A stretch of DNA of 64,000 nt from Rhizorhabdus histidinilytica (lineage in GTDB: Bacteria > Pseudomonadota > Alphaproteobacteria > Sphingomonadales > Sphingomonadaceae), in contig NZ_FUYM01000005.1 of the NCBI RefSeq assembly GCF_900167915.1, positions 248,001-312,000 on the forward strand, given 5' to 3'. A model generated the notes under the pieces. The model saw only the letters and a program-made list of their open reading frames with translations, ran no database searches and was not told where the DNA came from. Within the stretch, counting starts at the first letter, position 1. Every line of letters starts with the position of its first letter. Below, piece by piece: positions 47,437 to 56,601 of the stretch. The translations under genes and the position numbers were made by a program.

Positions 47437-47868
47437 TCAGGGCAGCGCGTAGCCCACTGTCGACTGGGCGACGAGCCGGTCCTCGCTGTCCTGCCACAGC
47501 CGCACGTCGATCGTCGCGAGGCGGCGGCCGAGCTTGAGCAGCCGCGCATCGGCGATCACCGGCGCAACCGCACAGGCGCGCAGGAATGCCATGTTGAGGC
47601 TGTGCGTCACCGCCATCGCGACCGGCCCGGCATGGGCGAGCACCGCCGCCCAGGCGGCGACATCCACCAGTCCCATCAGCACCGGGCCGGAGACGATGCC
47701 GCCGGGCCGGACCATGTCCTCGTCGGGATCGAGCCGCAGCCGCGCATGGCCGGGCGCGAGCGCGACGAGTTGGCCCAGCGCGGGCCGAGCCCTGGCCGGG
47801 AAGGAACCGTCGATGAAGGCCGCAAGGCCATCGAGATCGAACTGCAGCGGAGGGAAGGAGGAGGTCAT
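47437..47868 (-). CDS. Hotdog-fold thioesterase (PaaI family)
   Basis: A 143-residue acyl-CoA thioesterase-like protein. It contains the central hotdog helix region GGIVSGPVLMGLVDVAAWAAVLAHAG, where family members place the catalytic Asp near an N/H-G motif, and strands MAVTHSLNMAFLRACAVAPVIADARLLKLGRRLATIDVRLWQD. Substrate unknown. It lies ten bases after the MocR gene, on the same strand, so the regulator and this enzyme are probably co-transcribed. Confidence 0.85.
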   Translation of the reverse strand: MTSSFPPLQFDLDGLAAFIDGSFPARARPALGQLVALAPGHARLRLDPDEDMVRPGGIVSGPVLMGLVDVAAWAAVLAHAGPVAMAVTHSLNMAFLRACAVAPVIADARLLKLGRRLATIDVRLWQDSEDRLVAQSTVGYALP

Positions 47869-47877
47869 GGTCCGCTC

Positions 47878-49239
47878 CTAGCGGGCGGGCGCCGCGCCGA
47901 CCAGCGCGCGCAGTCCTTCGAAGGCGCGGGCGAGCCGGTCATGGCCGATCGCCCCGCCGATCGAGATGCGCACCGCGCGCTCGGCCGCCGCCGGATCGAC
48001 TGCGAAGCGCTCACCAGGGACGATCGACAGGCCGAGTGGAGTCAACCGCGACGCCAGCTCGGCGGGGGCGACGGCAGCCTCGGCCAGCCGCAGCCAGATA
48101 TGATAGCCCTCGGGGTGGGCGGCATGGTCGAGCCCCGCGAGCAGCGGCGCGACCCGCCGCTGGCGCGCCACGCCCTCGGCCCGCACCCGTGCGACGAGAT
48201 CGGCGAACACCCCCTCGCGCAGCCAGTGGGTGACGAGCGCCGCGTTGAGCGGCGGCGCCATCACCGAGGTCTCGCTGATGTCGCCGACCAGCCGCCGCGC
48301 CGCATCCGGCGAAGGCGCCCGCACATGCGCGACGCGGAGCACCGGCGAGACGATCTTGGCGACGCTTGCGATATGCCAGCTCCGTTCGGGTGCGAAGGCG
48401 GCGAGCGGCGGCAACGGCCGGGCAGGAAGCTGGCCATAGGCATCATCCTCGATCAGGATCAGACCGTGGCGGCGGATGATCGCCGCCAGCCACAGCCGTC
48501 GTTCGAGGTCGAGCGTCGCGGTGGTCGGGTTGTCGTTGGTCGGCACGGCATAGACCGCCTTCGCGCCCGCCAACGCCGCCGCCTGGACCGCATCGGGGTC
48601 GAGCCCCTCCCCGTCGCCGGGGATCGCGCGCACCGTCAGGCCGAAACGGCGGGCGAGTGCGAGCAGCCCCGGATAGGTCGACCGCCCGGCGCAGATGACG
48701 TCGCCGGGCGCGAACATCGTACCAATGATCGCGTGGAGCGCGTTCTGGCCGCCCGCCGTGATGATCGCCTGGTCCTCGGCGGTCGCCATGCCACGCGCGG
48801 CGAGCGCCTGCGCCGCCTCCTGCCGGTCGCGCAGCGCGCCGCCGCTCGGCTGATACTGGAGCAGCGGCGATTGGCCCCCGGCGCGGAGCAGCTTCGCCAT
48901 GCCGTCGCGCATCGCCTGCCCGAGCAGCGCGAAGCCGGGCTGGGGCGGCATGATCATCCCCGAATCGGCGGTCAGGTCGGCAAGCGGCAGCCCGGCGGCA
49001 TTGCGGACATAGGAGCCGAGCCGCCCCGCCCCCTCGATCAGCCCCGCGTCGCGGGCGAGGCCATAGGCGCGGGTCACCGTGGTCAGGTCGACCCCCAGCT
49101 CGGCCGCCAGCTCGCGCTGCGGCGGCAGCCGCTCGCCGGGGCGTAGCACGCCGGTCCGCACCGCATGGTCGATCGCGTCGGCGATGGCCAGATATTTGGG
49201 ACCGCCACGGTCGGCGAGATGGTCGAGCCAGCTTTGCAT
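47878..49239 (-). CDS. MocR-family PLP-dependent transcription regulator
   Basis: A 453-residue fusion of a GntR winged helix (about 10-78; LRPGERLPPQRELAAELGVDLTTVTRAYGLARDAGLIEG) and an aminotransferase-fold domain (about 95-450). PLP site features are NDNPTTATLD, EDDAYGQL and the lysine in HIASVAKIVSPVLRVAHV (near 298). MocR proteins usually sense an amino acid or vitamer bound as PLP adduct and control a neighbouring gene. Candidate targets are itself with the thioesterase, or the divergent DUF983 gene. A perfect inverted repeat lies in the divergent promoter. Confidence 0.93.
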   Translation of the reverse strand: MQSWLDHLADRGGPKYLAIADAIDHAVRTGVLRPGERLPPQRELAAELGVDLTTVTRAYGLARDAGLIEGAGRLGSYVRNAAGLPLADLTADSGMIMPPQPGFALLGQAMRDGMAKLLRAGGQSPLLQYQPSGGALRDRQEAAQALAARGMATAEDQAIITAGGQNALHAIIGTMFAPGDVICAGRSTYPGLLALARRFGLTVRAIPGDGEGLDPDAVQAAALAGAKAVYAVPTNDNPTTATLDLERRLWLAAIIRRHGLILIEDDAYGQLPARPLPPLAAFAPERSWHIASVAKIVSPVLRVAHVRAPSPDAARRLVGDISETSVMAPPLNAALVTHWLREGVFADLVARVRAEGVARQRRVAPLLAGLDHAAHPEGYHIWLRLAEAAVAPAELASRLTPLGLSIVPGERFAVDPAAAERAVRISIGGAIGHDRLARAFEGLRALVGAAPAR

Positions 49240-49257
49240 GGAGGGGGCCGGGCATTA

Positions 49258-49280
49258 TGTATGGTTGTGTCAGCCATACA
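49258..49280. promoter_or_regulatory. Inverted-repeat operator in the mocR/DUF983 divergent promoter
   Basis: TGTATGG (49258-49264) and CCATACA (49274-49280) form a perfect 7-base inverted repeat with a 9-base spacer. It lies 19-41 bases from the regulator's start and 41-63 bases before the DUF983 start. It is the natural binding site for the GntR domain. Confidence 0.6.
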
Positions 49281-49320
49281 AACTTCTATCTCGCGGGCAA
49301 GCATTTCGCAGGAGTTCGAC

Positions 49321-49764
49321 ATGGTCGATCAAGCCGCCGAAAAAGACTGGCCCAGGCTGGAGCCGATCCGCACCGGCCTGCGCGGCCGCTGCCCGCGCTG
49401 CGGCGAGGGGCGGCTGTTCCAGGGTTTCCTCAAGCTCGCCGACGGCTGCGACCATTGCGGGCTCAGCTACGACTTCGCCGATCCCGCGGACGGCCCCGCC
49501 TTCTTCGTGATCTGCTTCGGCTGCGTTCCCGCCGTCACCTTCGCGCTGATGCTCGAGATCTGGACCAACGCTTCGTTGCTCACCCAGCTGCTCGTCACCG
49601 GGCCGATGCTGATCGCCACCTGCGTGCTGCCGCTGCGCCCGCTCAAGGGCTGGCTGGTATGCAGCCAGTTCTTCTTCAAGGCGGGCGAGGGACAGATCAG
49701 CCGGCCGTGGAGCCCCTATGGCGCCGGCGGACCGCAAGTGCAGCCGCCCAAGCGGCGCTGGTAA
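49321..49764 (+). CDS. DUF983 zinc-ribbon membrane protein
   Basis: A 147-residue protein with an N-terminal zinc ribbon (GRCPRCGEGRLFQG and DGCDHCGLSYDF: two C-x2-C pairs, about 24-27 and 43-46) followed by two membrane helices (PAFFVICFGCVPAVTFALMLEIW and LLVTGPMLIATCVLPLRPLKGWLV). Typical DUF983 length. In alphaproteobacteria such genes often sit near cytochrome oxidase assembly genes, which are absent here. ATG 49321 is preceded by GCAGGAG about seven bases upstream. Confidence 0.92.
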   Translation: MVDQAAEKDWPRLEPIRTGLRGRCPRCGEGRLFQGFLKLADGCDHCGLSYDFADPADGPAFFVICFGCVPAVTFALMLEIWTNASLLTQLLVTGPMLIATCVLPLRPLKGWLVCSQFFFKAGEGQISRPWSPYGAGGPQVQPPKRRW

Positions 49765-49823
49765 ACACGCTTCTCCACGCGGGGACGCTTCCACCACGGG
49801 CCATCACGCCTTATGTGGCGGAT

Positions 49824-52586
49824 ATGGCCACCAAGTTCGACCTGCTGCCGCAGCGGCGCGCGATCATCGATCGGCGCGCGGTCGCCGACACACTGGCCGA
49901 GCTGTTGCCCGGCAGCAGCGACGCCGCGGCACTGCGCGCGGGCGCGACCGCGGCCCTGAAGGCGGCGCTCGATACCGGCCGTACCGAGATAGCACGCCGC
50001 CTCGCCGAGCAGCCGACCCGCGGGTCGGAGACGGCCGCCGCCTATGCCTTCCTGACCGACCAGATATTGCGGCTGATCTTCGACTTCACGGTCGAGCGGC
50101 TCTACCCGATCAACAACCCCTCGGCCGCCGAACGGCTCAGCCTGGTCGCGGTCGGCGGCTATGGACGCGGCGAGATGGCGCTCCATTCGGACGTCGACAT
50201 CGCCTTCCTCACCCCATGGAAGCAGACGAGCTGGTCCGAGCAGGTCATCGAATCGATGCTCTATTCGATGTGGGACCTGGGACTGAAGGTCGGCCATTCG
50301 AGCCGCTCGCTCGACGACATGATCCGCATGGCGAAGGGCGACCTCACCATCCGCACCGCGCTGCTCGAAGGCCGCTTCGTATGGGGCGACGAGGCGCTGT
50401 ACGACGAGGCGAGCGCGCTGTTCCGCCGCGACGTGCTGACCGGCACCGCGCGCACCTTCGTCACGGAGAAGCTGGCCGAGCGCAACGAGCGCCACAAGCG
50501 GATGGGCGACAGCCGCTATGTCGTCGAGCCCAACCTGAAGGAGGGCAAGGGCGGCCTGCGCGACCTGCACACGCTCTTCTGGATCGGCAAATATGTCTAC
50601 CAGGTGCTGTCGGTGCCCGAGCTGGTCGAGAAGGGGCTTTTGACCCGGGCCGAGCTGCGCCAGTTCCAGAAGGCCGAGAATTTCCTGTGGGCGGTGCGCT
50701 GCCACCTCCACATCGTCGCGGGCCGGGCCGAGGACCGGCTGACCTTCGACGTCCAGCCCGAGATCGCCCGGCGGATGCGCTATGCCGAACGGCCCGGCAA
50801 GTCGGCGGTCGAGCGCTTCATGCAGCATTATTTCCTGATGGCGAAGCGGGTCGGCGACCTGACCGCGATCTTCCTGGCGCATATCGACGAGACCTTCGCC
50901 GCGCGCGGGCGCCGCTTCGGCCTGCCAAGCCTGCGCCGCCGGCCGTCGAAGCTGGACGGCTTCGTGCTCGATCGTGGCCGGCTCGCCATCCCGTCGGACG
51001 ACTTCTTCGTGCAGGACCCGGTGCGGCTGGTCCAGATGTTCGCGATCGCCGACCGTCACGGGCTGGAGATCCACCCGCTGGCGATGCGCGCGGCGGGGCG
51101 CGACGCGAAGCTGATCGACAATGGCGTGCGCCGCGATCCGCGCGCCAACGCCTTCTTCATGGACGTGCTGACCTCGCACAACACGCCCGACACGGTGCTG
51201 CGCTGGATGAACGAAGCCGGCGTGTTCGGGCGCTTCGTTCCCGATTTCGGCCGGGTCGTCGCGCAGATGCAGTTCGACATGTACCATCACTACACGGTCG
51301 ACGAGCATTCGATCCGCGCGATCGGCCTGCTCAGCCAGATCGAGAAGGGCGAGCTCAAGGAGGATCACCCGCTCGCGTCGAAGATCCTGCCAGGGCTGGT
51401 GCAGCGGCGCGTCCTCTATGTCGCGGTGCTGCTCCACGACATCGCCAAGGGGCGCGGCGGCGACCATAGCGTGCTCGGCGCCGAGGTGGCCGAGCGGCTG
51501 TGCCCGCGCTTCGGCCTGAGCCCGGCCGAGACCGAGACGGTCGCCTGGCTGGTCCGCTATCACCTGGTCATGTCGGACACCGCGTTCAAGCGGGACCTGT
51601 CCGATTTCAAGACGATCCTCGACTTCGCCGAGCGGGTGCAGAGCCCCGAGCGGCTTCGCCTGCTGCTGTGCCTGACGATCGTCGACATCCGCGCGGTCGG
51701 CCCCGGCGTGTGGAACGGCTGGAAACGCCAGCTGCTCGGTGACATCTACGAGGCGGCGGAGGAGGTGCTGCGGCTCGGCCACAAGCAGACCGGCCGGCGC
51801 GAGCGGATCAACGCCAAGCAGGAGCAGCTCCGCGACCGGCTCGGCTGGGACGAGGACCGCTTCGACCGCTTCGCCGCCCGCCTGCCAGAGGCCTATTGGG
51901 TCGCCGAGAGCGTCGACATCCTCGAACGCAACGCCCGGCTGATCGAGACGGCCGACGCCGACGGCAAGCCGCTGTCGATCTCCGCCTCGCCCGATCCGGA
52001 TCGCGGCGCGACGCTGGTCAGCATCTATGCGGGCGACCATCCCGGCCTGTTCTACCGCATCGCCGGGGCGATCCACCTGGCCGGCGCCAGCGTGATCGAC
52101 GCGCGCATCCACACCACGCGCGACGGCATGGCGATCGACAATCTGCTGGTGCAGGACCCGTTCGGCCAGCCCTTCGAGGGCGACGACCGGATGCGGCGGC
52201 TGAGCGTCGCGATCGAGGATGCGCTCGCCAACCGCAGCCGGATGGCAGACAAGCTGCTCGCCAAGCCGCTCGCCCGGCCCCGTGCCGACGCCTTCTCGAT
52301 CGAGCCCGCGGCACTGATCGATAACCGCGCGTCGAACCGCTACACGGTGATCGAGGTCAACGCCCGCGATCGGCCGGCGCTGCTCTATGCGCTGGCGCAC
52401 GCGCTGTTCCAGGCGAAGGTGATGATCCATTCGGCGCACATCGCCACCTATGGCGAGCGCGCGGTCGACGTCTTCTACGTGGCCGACTTGACCGGCGACA
52501 AGATCACCAGCGCGGCGCGGCTCAAGACGCTCGAACGGCTCGTCCTCGACGCGGCGGCCGGCACGCCGGTGCGCAAGGCGGCCTGA
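49824..52586 (+). CDS. glnD: [Protein-PII] uridylyltransferase / uridylyl-removing enzyme
   Basis: Nitrogen sensor that adds UMP to PII proteins when glutamine is low and removes it when high. The 920 residues show the nucleotidyltransferase domain (GGYGRGEMALHSDVDIAFL, near 109), a PII-UTase middle region, the HD domain (LLHDIAKGRGGDHSVLGAE, near 535) and two C-terminal ACT domains (about 732-800 and 840-910) that bind glutamine. ATG 49824 gives MATKFDLLPQRRAIID; the longer open frame overlaps DUF983 and is not used. Confidence 0.97.
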   Translation: MATKFDLLPQRRAIIDRRAVADTLAELLPGSSDAAALRAGATAALKAALDTGRTEIARRLAEQPTRGSETAAAYAFLTDQILRLIFDFTVERLYPINNPSAAERLSLVAVGGYGRGEMALHSDVDIAFLTPWKQTSWSEQVIESMLYSMWDLGLKVGHSSRSLDDMIRMAKGDLTIRTALLEGRFVWGDEALYDEASALFRRDVLTGTARTFVTEKLAERNERHKRMGDSRYVVEPNLKEGKGGLRDLHTLFWIGKYVYQVLSVPELVEKGLLTRAELRQFQKAENFLWAVRCHLHIVAGRAEDRLTFDVQPEIARRMRYAERPGKSAVERFMQHYFLMAKRVGDLTAIFLAHIDETFAARGRRFGLPSLRRRPSKLDGFVLDRGRLAIPSDDFFVQDPVRLVQMFAIADRHGLEIHPLAMRAAGRDAKLIDNGVRRDPRANAFFMDVLTSHNTPDTVLRWMNEAGVFGRFVPDFGRVVAQMQFDMYHHYTVDEHSIRAIGLLSQIEKGELKEDHPLASKILPGLVQRRVLYVAVLLHDIAKGRGGDHSVLGAEVAERLCPRFGLSPAETETVAWLVRYHLVMSDTAFKRDLSDFKTILDFAERVQSPERLRLLLCLTIVDIRAVGPGVWNGWKRQLLGDIYEAAEEVLRLGHKQTGRRERINAKQEQLRDRLGWDEDRFDRFAARLPEAYWVAESVDILERNARLIETADADGKPLSISASPDPDRGATLVSIYAGDHPGLFYRIAGAIHLAGASVIDARIHTTRDGMAIDNLLVQDPFGQPFEGDDRMRRLSVAIEDALANRSRMADKLLAKPLARPRADAFSIEPAALIDNRASNRYTVIEVNARDRPALLYALAHALFQAKVMIHSAHIATYGERAVDVFYVADLTGDKITSAARLKTLERLVLDAAAGTPVRKAA

Positions 52587-52592
52587 CGGCCC

Positions 52593-53123
52593 TCAATCGC
52601 CCCGCAGCGCCGCGACGATGATGTCGGCGGCATCGCTTGCCGACGTCGCGCCGCTGTCGATCCGAAGGTCGGGCGCCGGCATCGCCGCGAGGCAGGCGGC
52701 GAGGCCGGGGCGCAGGCTGCGCAGCAGCTCGACCGAGCGGAGCTTCCCGAAGGCGGCGCGATCCGCGGCGACCAGGCGCCGCTCCTGCTCCGCATCGGAC
52801 AGGGTCAGTGCGACGTGGAGCACCCGCCCGCCCGCCGCGGCGACGATCGCCGACATCCGTTCGGGGAAATCGGCGGCGACGCTGGGTTCGGGCGCGAAGG
52901 TGAAGATCAGCGATCGGCCCTCGCGCGCCGCCGCGGCGATCGTCTCGATCCAGAAATGCTCACGCAGCCGGATGAATTCGGGCGAGCCGAAGGGGAATAC
53001 GGCCGCCACCGCATCGACCACCAGATGGTTGTGGAACAGTGCGATGCCGGTCCGCTCGGCGACCAGCCGCGCGACGGTGAGCTTGCCGGCGGCGACCGGG
53101 CCGTGGAGGAAGACGAGCTGCAT
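52593..53123 (-). CDS. Small P-loop kinase-like protein
   Basis: A 176-residue protein with an N-terminal Walker A loop (FLHGPVAAGKLTVARLVAERTG; G8 to K14), a lid-like H-NHLVVD motif, and RSLIFTFAPE as a possible Walker B strand. Similar to shikimate/gluconate-kinase-like AAA_33 proteins that phosphorylate small molecules. Substrate unknown. Convergent with glnD, six bases away. Confidence 0.8.
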   Translation of the reverse strand: MQLVFLHGPVAAGKLTVARLVAERTGIALFHNHLVVDAVAAVFPFGSPEFIRLREHFWIETIAAAAREGRSLIFTFAPEPSVAADFPERMSAIVAAAGGRVLHVALTLSDAEQERRLVAADRAAFGKLRSVELLRSLRPGLAACLAAMPAPDLRIDSGATSASDAADIIVAALRGD

Positions 53124-53152
53124 CGCCCCGGTCTACCGGCCGCCGCCGCGCT

Positions 53153-53668
53153 TTACCACATCGCCGCCGTCCGCCGCATGAGGTGCGTGCCGGGGCCATA
53201 GGGCGACGGCCCGTCGCGATCGGCATAGGCGAAGCCCTGCGCCGCCCAGAAGCCGTCGGCGCCGTTGACCGCGGTCAGGGTGACGTCGTCGAAGCCCGCC
53301 GCCACGGCCTGGCGCAGGACCAGTGCCAGCGCGGCCCGGCCCGCCCCCGTGCCCTGCGCCGAAGCCAGCAGCGCGAGATCGTGGAGATAATAGCCGTCGG
53401 CGTCGGACGGGATCGCGCCGAGCGGCCGGTCGAGCTTCGGCGGATCGTCGCGCCGCCAGGGATGGCTGATCAGATAGCCCTCGACCGGCCCGCCGTCGCC
53501 GCGCACGAACACATGGCAGCCGGCGGGATAGAGCGCGAGCCGCTCGACATAGATGGCGGGCCGCTCGGTATAGGCCGCGCCGTGGACGGTGTCGGAGATC
53601 GCCGCCACCGCTGTCAGGTCGTCCACGCGCATCGGCCGCCAGCGACCCGTCATTGCCTTGCCGATCAT
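53153..53668 (-). CDS. GNAT-family N-acetyltransferase
   Basis: A 171-residue acetyl-CoA-dependent transferase. The N-terminal MRVDDLTAVAAISDTVHGAAYTERPAIYVERLALYPAG and the acetyl-CoA loop ASAQGTGAGRAALALVLRQAVAAG (Q-x-x-G-x-G/A pattern, about 102-125) are typical, followed by VTLTAVNGADGFWAAQGFAYADR. Substrate unknown. The start overlaps the stop of the VOC gene before it (ATGA), so the two are coupled. Confidence 0.87.
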   Translation of the reverse strand: MIGKAMTGRWRPMRVDDLTAVAAISDTVHGAAYTERPAIYVERLALYPAGCHVFVRGDGGPVEGYLISHPWRRDDPPKLDRPLGAIPSDADGYYLHDLALLASAQGTGAGRAALALVLRQAVAAGFDDVTLTAVNGADGFWAAQGFAYADRDGPSPYGPGTHLMRRTAAMW

Positions 53669-54087
53669 AGGCCGAACCTCACCCGTCCCTCGTCGTCGAT
53701 CGCGAAGCCGGGGTTCCAGGCGATTTCCCAGGCATGTTCGTCGGGATCGGCGACATAGCCGCGAAAGCCGCCATGCGGCGGCGCATCGGCCGGGCGCAGC
53801 AGCGCGCCGCCGGCCGCGACCAGCCGCTCCATCAGCGGCGCGACCAGCTCGCGCGCGGCGACGTTGTGCGCGAGCGCGAAGGCGCCGCGCTGTTCCAGGC
53901 CTGCGCGGTTCATGTCCTCCTCCAGCGCCGCCTTGAGGAAGGTGCCGAGCACCAGCCCGTTCATCTGGTAGAAGATGATCTCGTCATTCTCGAACACCGG
54001 CGTCCAGCCGAAGCCGTCGCCGTAGAAACGCCGCGACCGGGCAAGGTCGGTCGTGCCGAGGGTGATCACCGAAACCTGCTGCATCAT
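53665..54087 (-). CDS. VOC-family (glyoxalase-like) protein
   Basis: A 140-residue VOC protein with MQQVSVITLGTTDLARSRRFYGDGFGWTPVFENDEIIFYQMNGLVLGTFLKAAL, then FALAHNVAARELVAPLMERLVAAGGALLRPADAPPHGGFRGYVADPDEHAWEIAWNP. The second half ends with the usual Glu metal ligand (HAWEIAWNP). Two adjacent ATGs (54087, 54084) are possible starts. The long open frame before them is non-coding. First gene of a three-gene leftward run with GNAT and the kinase-like protein. Confidence 0.82.
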   Translation of the reverse strand: MMQQVSVITLGTTDLARSRRFYGDGFGWTPVFENDEIIFYQMNGLVLGTFLKAALEEDMNRAGLEQRGAFALAHNVAARELVAPLMERLVAAGGALLRPADAPPHGGFRGYVADPDEHAWEIAWNPGFAIDDEGRVRFGL

Positions 54088-54258
54088 GTCCACAACCCTT
54101 CGTCGGCCGGCGCGGGCTGCACCGGCGTGCCAGGTCATGGGGCTCGCGGCCGGAAAGCTGTTCCGGCGACGGCCAGGACCCGCGAGGGGCGGGGGCCGGG
54201 CCAACCGCACCGGCCTTTCCTTTTCTGACTCCCGCAGGATAGCGAGCGACGGCGCAAG

Positions 54259-54294
54259 AAAAAAGGGCCCGCCCGGATCGCTCCGGACGGGCCT
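54259..54294 (-). terminator. Rho-independent terminator of hppA
   Basis: Read on the minus strand: GGCCCGTCCGGA, loop GCGA, TCCGGGCGGGCC, then CTTTTTT. A twelve-base stem with one G-T pair followed by a T-run, 24 bases after the hppA stop. Confidence 0.9.
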
Positions 54295-54317
54295 CGTCAT
54301 TTTGCGGTGGACCGCCT

Positions 54318-56420
54318 TTACATCGCGGCGTGGGCCAGCGCGGCCAGCAGCAGCAGCGCGACGATGTTGGTGATCTTGATCATCGGGTTCACGGCGGGAC
54401 CTGCGGTGTCCTTATAGGGATCGCCGACGGTGTCGCCAGTCACGGCCGCCTTGTGCGCGTCCGATCCCTTGCCGCCATGGTTGCCGTCCTCGATATATTT
54501 CTTGGCATTGTCCCATGCGCCGCCGCCCGAGGTCATCGAGATGGCGACGAACAGGCCGGACACGATCACGCCGAGCAGCAGCGCGCCGAGCGCGGCGAAG
54601 CCGTTGGGCTGGCCCGCGACCTGCGCGATGACGAAATAGACGACGATCGGCGCCAGCACCGGCAGCAGCGAGGGGACGATCATCTCCTTGATCGCCGCCT
54701 TGGTGACCAGGTCGACGGTGCGGGCATAGTTGGGACGGCTGGTGCCTTCCATGATGCCCGGATTGTCGCGGAACTGGGCGCGCACCTCCTCGACCACCGA
54801 ACCCGCCGCGCGGCCCACCGCGGTCATCCCGAAGGCGCCGAAGATATAGGGCAGCAGCGCGCCGAGCAGCAGCCCGACGATGACATAGGGGTTGCTCAGC
54901 GAGAAATCGACCTGGAGGTCGGGGAAGTAGATGCCCAGGTCGGTGGTGTAGGCGCCGAACAGCACCAGCGCGGCGAGGCCGGCCGAACCGATCGCATAGC
55001 CCTTGGTCACCGCCTTGGTGGTGTTGCCGACCGCGTCGAGCGCGTCGGTCTTGACGCGGACGCTGTCGTCCAGGCCCGACATCTCGGCGATGCCGCCGGC
55101 ATTGTCGGTGACCGGGCCATAGGCGTCGAGTGCCACGACCATGCCGGCCAACGCCAGCATCGCGGTCGCCGCGAAGGCGATGCCGATCAGGCCGGCGAGC
55201 TGATAGGCGACGACGATGCCGACGCAGATCACGATCGTCGGCAGCGCGGTCGATTCGAGGCTGATCGCGAGGCCCTGGATGACGTTGGTGCCATGGCCGG
55301 TCTCGGACGACTTGGCGATCGAGCGGACCGGGCGATAGCTGGTGCCGGTATAATATTCGGTGATCCAGACGAGCAGGCCGGTGACGGCGAGGCCGACGAG
55401 CGCCGAATAGAAGATGTGCATCGCCGGGAAGCTGGTGGCACCCACCGTGATCGGCGCCGAAAGATCGCCAAGCACCTGCTGCGTCGCGAGGTAGATCGCC
55501 GGGATCGACAGGATCGCGGTGGTCCAGAAGCCCTTGTAGAGCGCGCCCATGATCGACTGGTTCGAACCCAGCCGGACCATGTAGGTGCCGATGATCGAGG
55601 TGATGATGCACACGCCGCCGATCAGCAGCGGCAGCGCCATCAGCTTGCCGATCCAGGCCGCGTCGCCCGCGACGAGCAGCGCGGTCAGCACCATGGTGGC
55701 GCCGACGGTGACGACATAGGTCTCGAACAGGTCGGCCGCCATGCCGGCGCAATCGCCGACATTGTCGCCGACATTGTCCGCGATGGTCGCGGGGTTGCGG
55801 GGGTCGTCCTCGGGGATGCCGGCCTCGACCTTGCCGACCAGGTCGGCGCCGACATCGGCGGCCTTGGTGAAGATGCCGCCGCCGAGACGCGCGAAGATCG
55901 AGATCAGCGACGCGCCGAAGGCGAGCGCGACGAGCGCGTCGATGACGATCCGCTCATTGGGCGCATGGCCTCGCGGGCCGGTCAGGTACCAGTAGAACAC
56001 CGCGATCGCGAGCAGCGCGAGGCCAGCGACCAGCACGCCCGTGACGGCGCCCGCGCGGAAGGCGACGGTCAGGCCGCTCTGCAGGCTGGTGCGCGCGGCT
56101 TCGGCGGTGCGGACATTGGCGCGAACCGAGATGTTCATGCCGACATAGCCCGCCGCGCCCGACAGCAGGGCGCCGATGACGAAGCCGACCGCCGAGGTCA
56201 GGCCGAGAAAATAGAAGACCAGCGCGGCGACGATGACGCCGACGATCGCAATGGTGCGATACTGGCGGCCCAGATAGGCCTGGGCGCCTTCCTGAATCGC
56301 CGCGGCGATGTCCTGCATCTTTTCATTGCCGGCCGACGCGGCCAGTACCTGGCGGCTGGTAAACAGCCCGTATAATATGGCGAGCAGCCCGCAGCCGATC
56401 GCGACCTGTATGATGAGCAT
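54318..56420 (-). CDS. hppA: Membrane-bound proton-pumping pyrophosphatase, K+-insensitive type
   Basis: Uses pyrophosphate hydrolysis to pump H+ across the inner membrane. The 700-residue, 16-helix protein has the catalytic motifs [35 protein letters not shown] (about 190-224) and the C-terminal [21 protein letters not shown]. The K+-dependence switch site reads [10 protein letters not shown] (Lys after Thr-Thr), the state found in K+-independent enzymes. GGGAG lies about five bases before the ATG at 56420. The gene is monocistronic: a terminator follows and a 181-base gap separates it from thiL. Confidence 0.97.
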   Translation of the reverse strand: MLIIQVAIGCGLLAILYGLFTSRQVLAASAGNEKMQDIAAAIQEGAQAYLGRQYRTIAIVGVIVAALVFYFLGLTSAVGFVIGALLSGAAGYVGMNISVRANVRTAEAARTSLQSGLTVAFRAGAVTGVLVAGLALLAIAVFYWYLTGPRGHAPNERIVIDALVALAFGASLISIFARLGGGIFTKAADVGADLVGKVEAGIPEDDPRNPATIADNVGDNVGDCAGMAADLFETYVVTVGATMVLTALLVAGDAAWIGKLMALPLLIGGVCIITSIIGTYMVRLGSNQSIMGALYKGFWTTAILSIPAIYLATQQVLGDLSAPITVGATSFPAMHIFYSALVGLAVTGLLVWITEYYTGTSYRPVRSIAKSSETGHGTNVIQGLAISLESTALPTIVICVGIVVAYQLAGLIGIAFAATAMLALAGMVVALDAYGPVTDNAGGIAEMSGLDDSVRVKTDALDAVGNTTKAVTKGYAIGSAGLAALVLFGAYTTDLGIYFPDLQVDFSLSNPYVIVGLLLGALLPYIFGAFGMTAVGRAAGSVVEEVRAQFRDNPGIMEGTSRPNYARTVDLVTKAAIKEMIVPSLLPVLAPIVVYFVIAQVAGQPNGFAALGALLLGVIVSGLFVAISMTSGGGAWDNAKKYIEDGNHGGKGSDAHKAAVTGDTVGDPYKDTAGPAVNPMIKITNIVALLLLAALAHAAM

Positions 56421-56601
56421 CCTGACTCCCTTCGCTCTGTAAGCGCGGGGATCGAGCTTTTCCGCCCTTTTTTCTCCCCCGACACGTGGCGGCCTTGTAT
56501 GTCTTTGTTAATCGTCCGCCGCAAGGGTTCGAATTTCCGAGGGGCCGGAACCTGAAAAAGGGGCAGCAATACTTCCCGAACCGGCCACTCGACTTGGCCG
56601 A

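Noticed and set aside
54330-56375. Plus-strand 681-codon frame opposite hppA
   Set aside because: Shadow frame rich in Asp/His/Arg; hppA on the minus strand has all family motifs.
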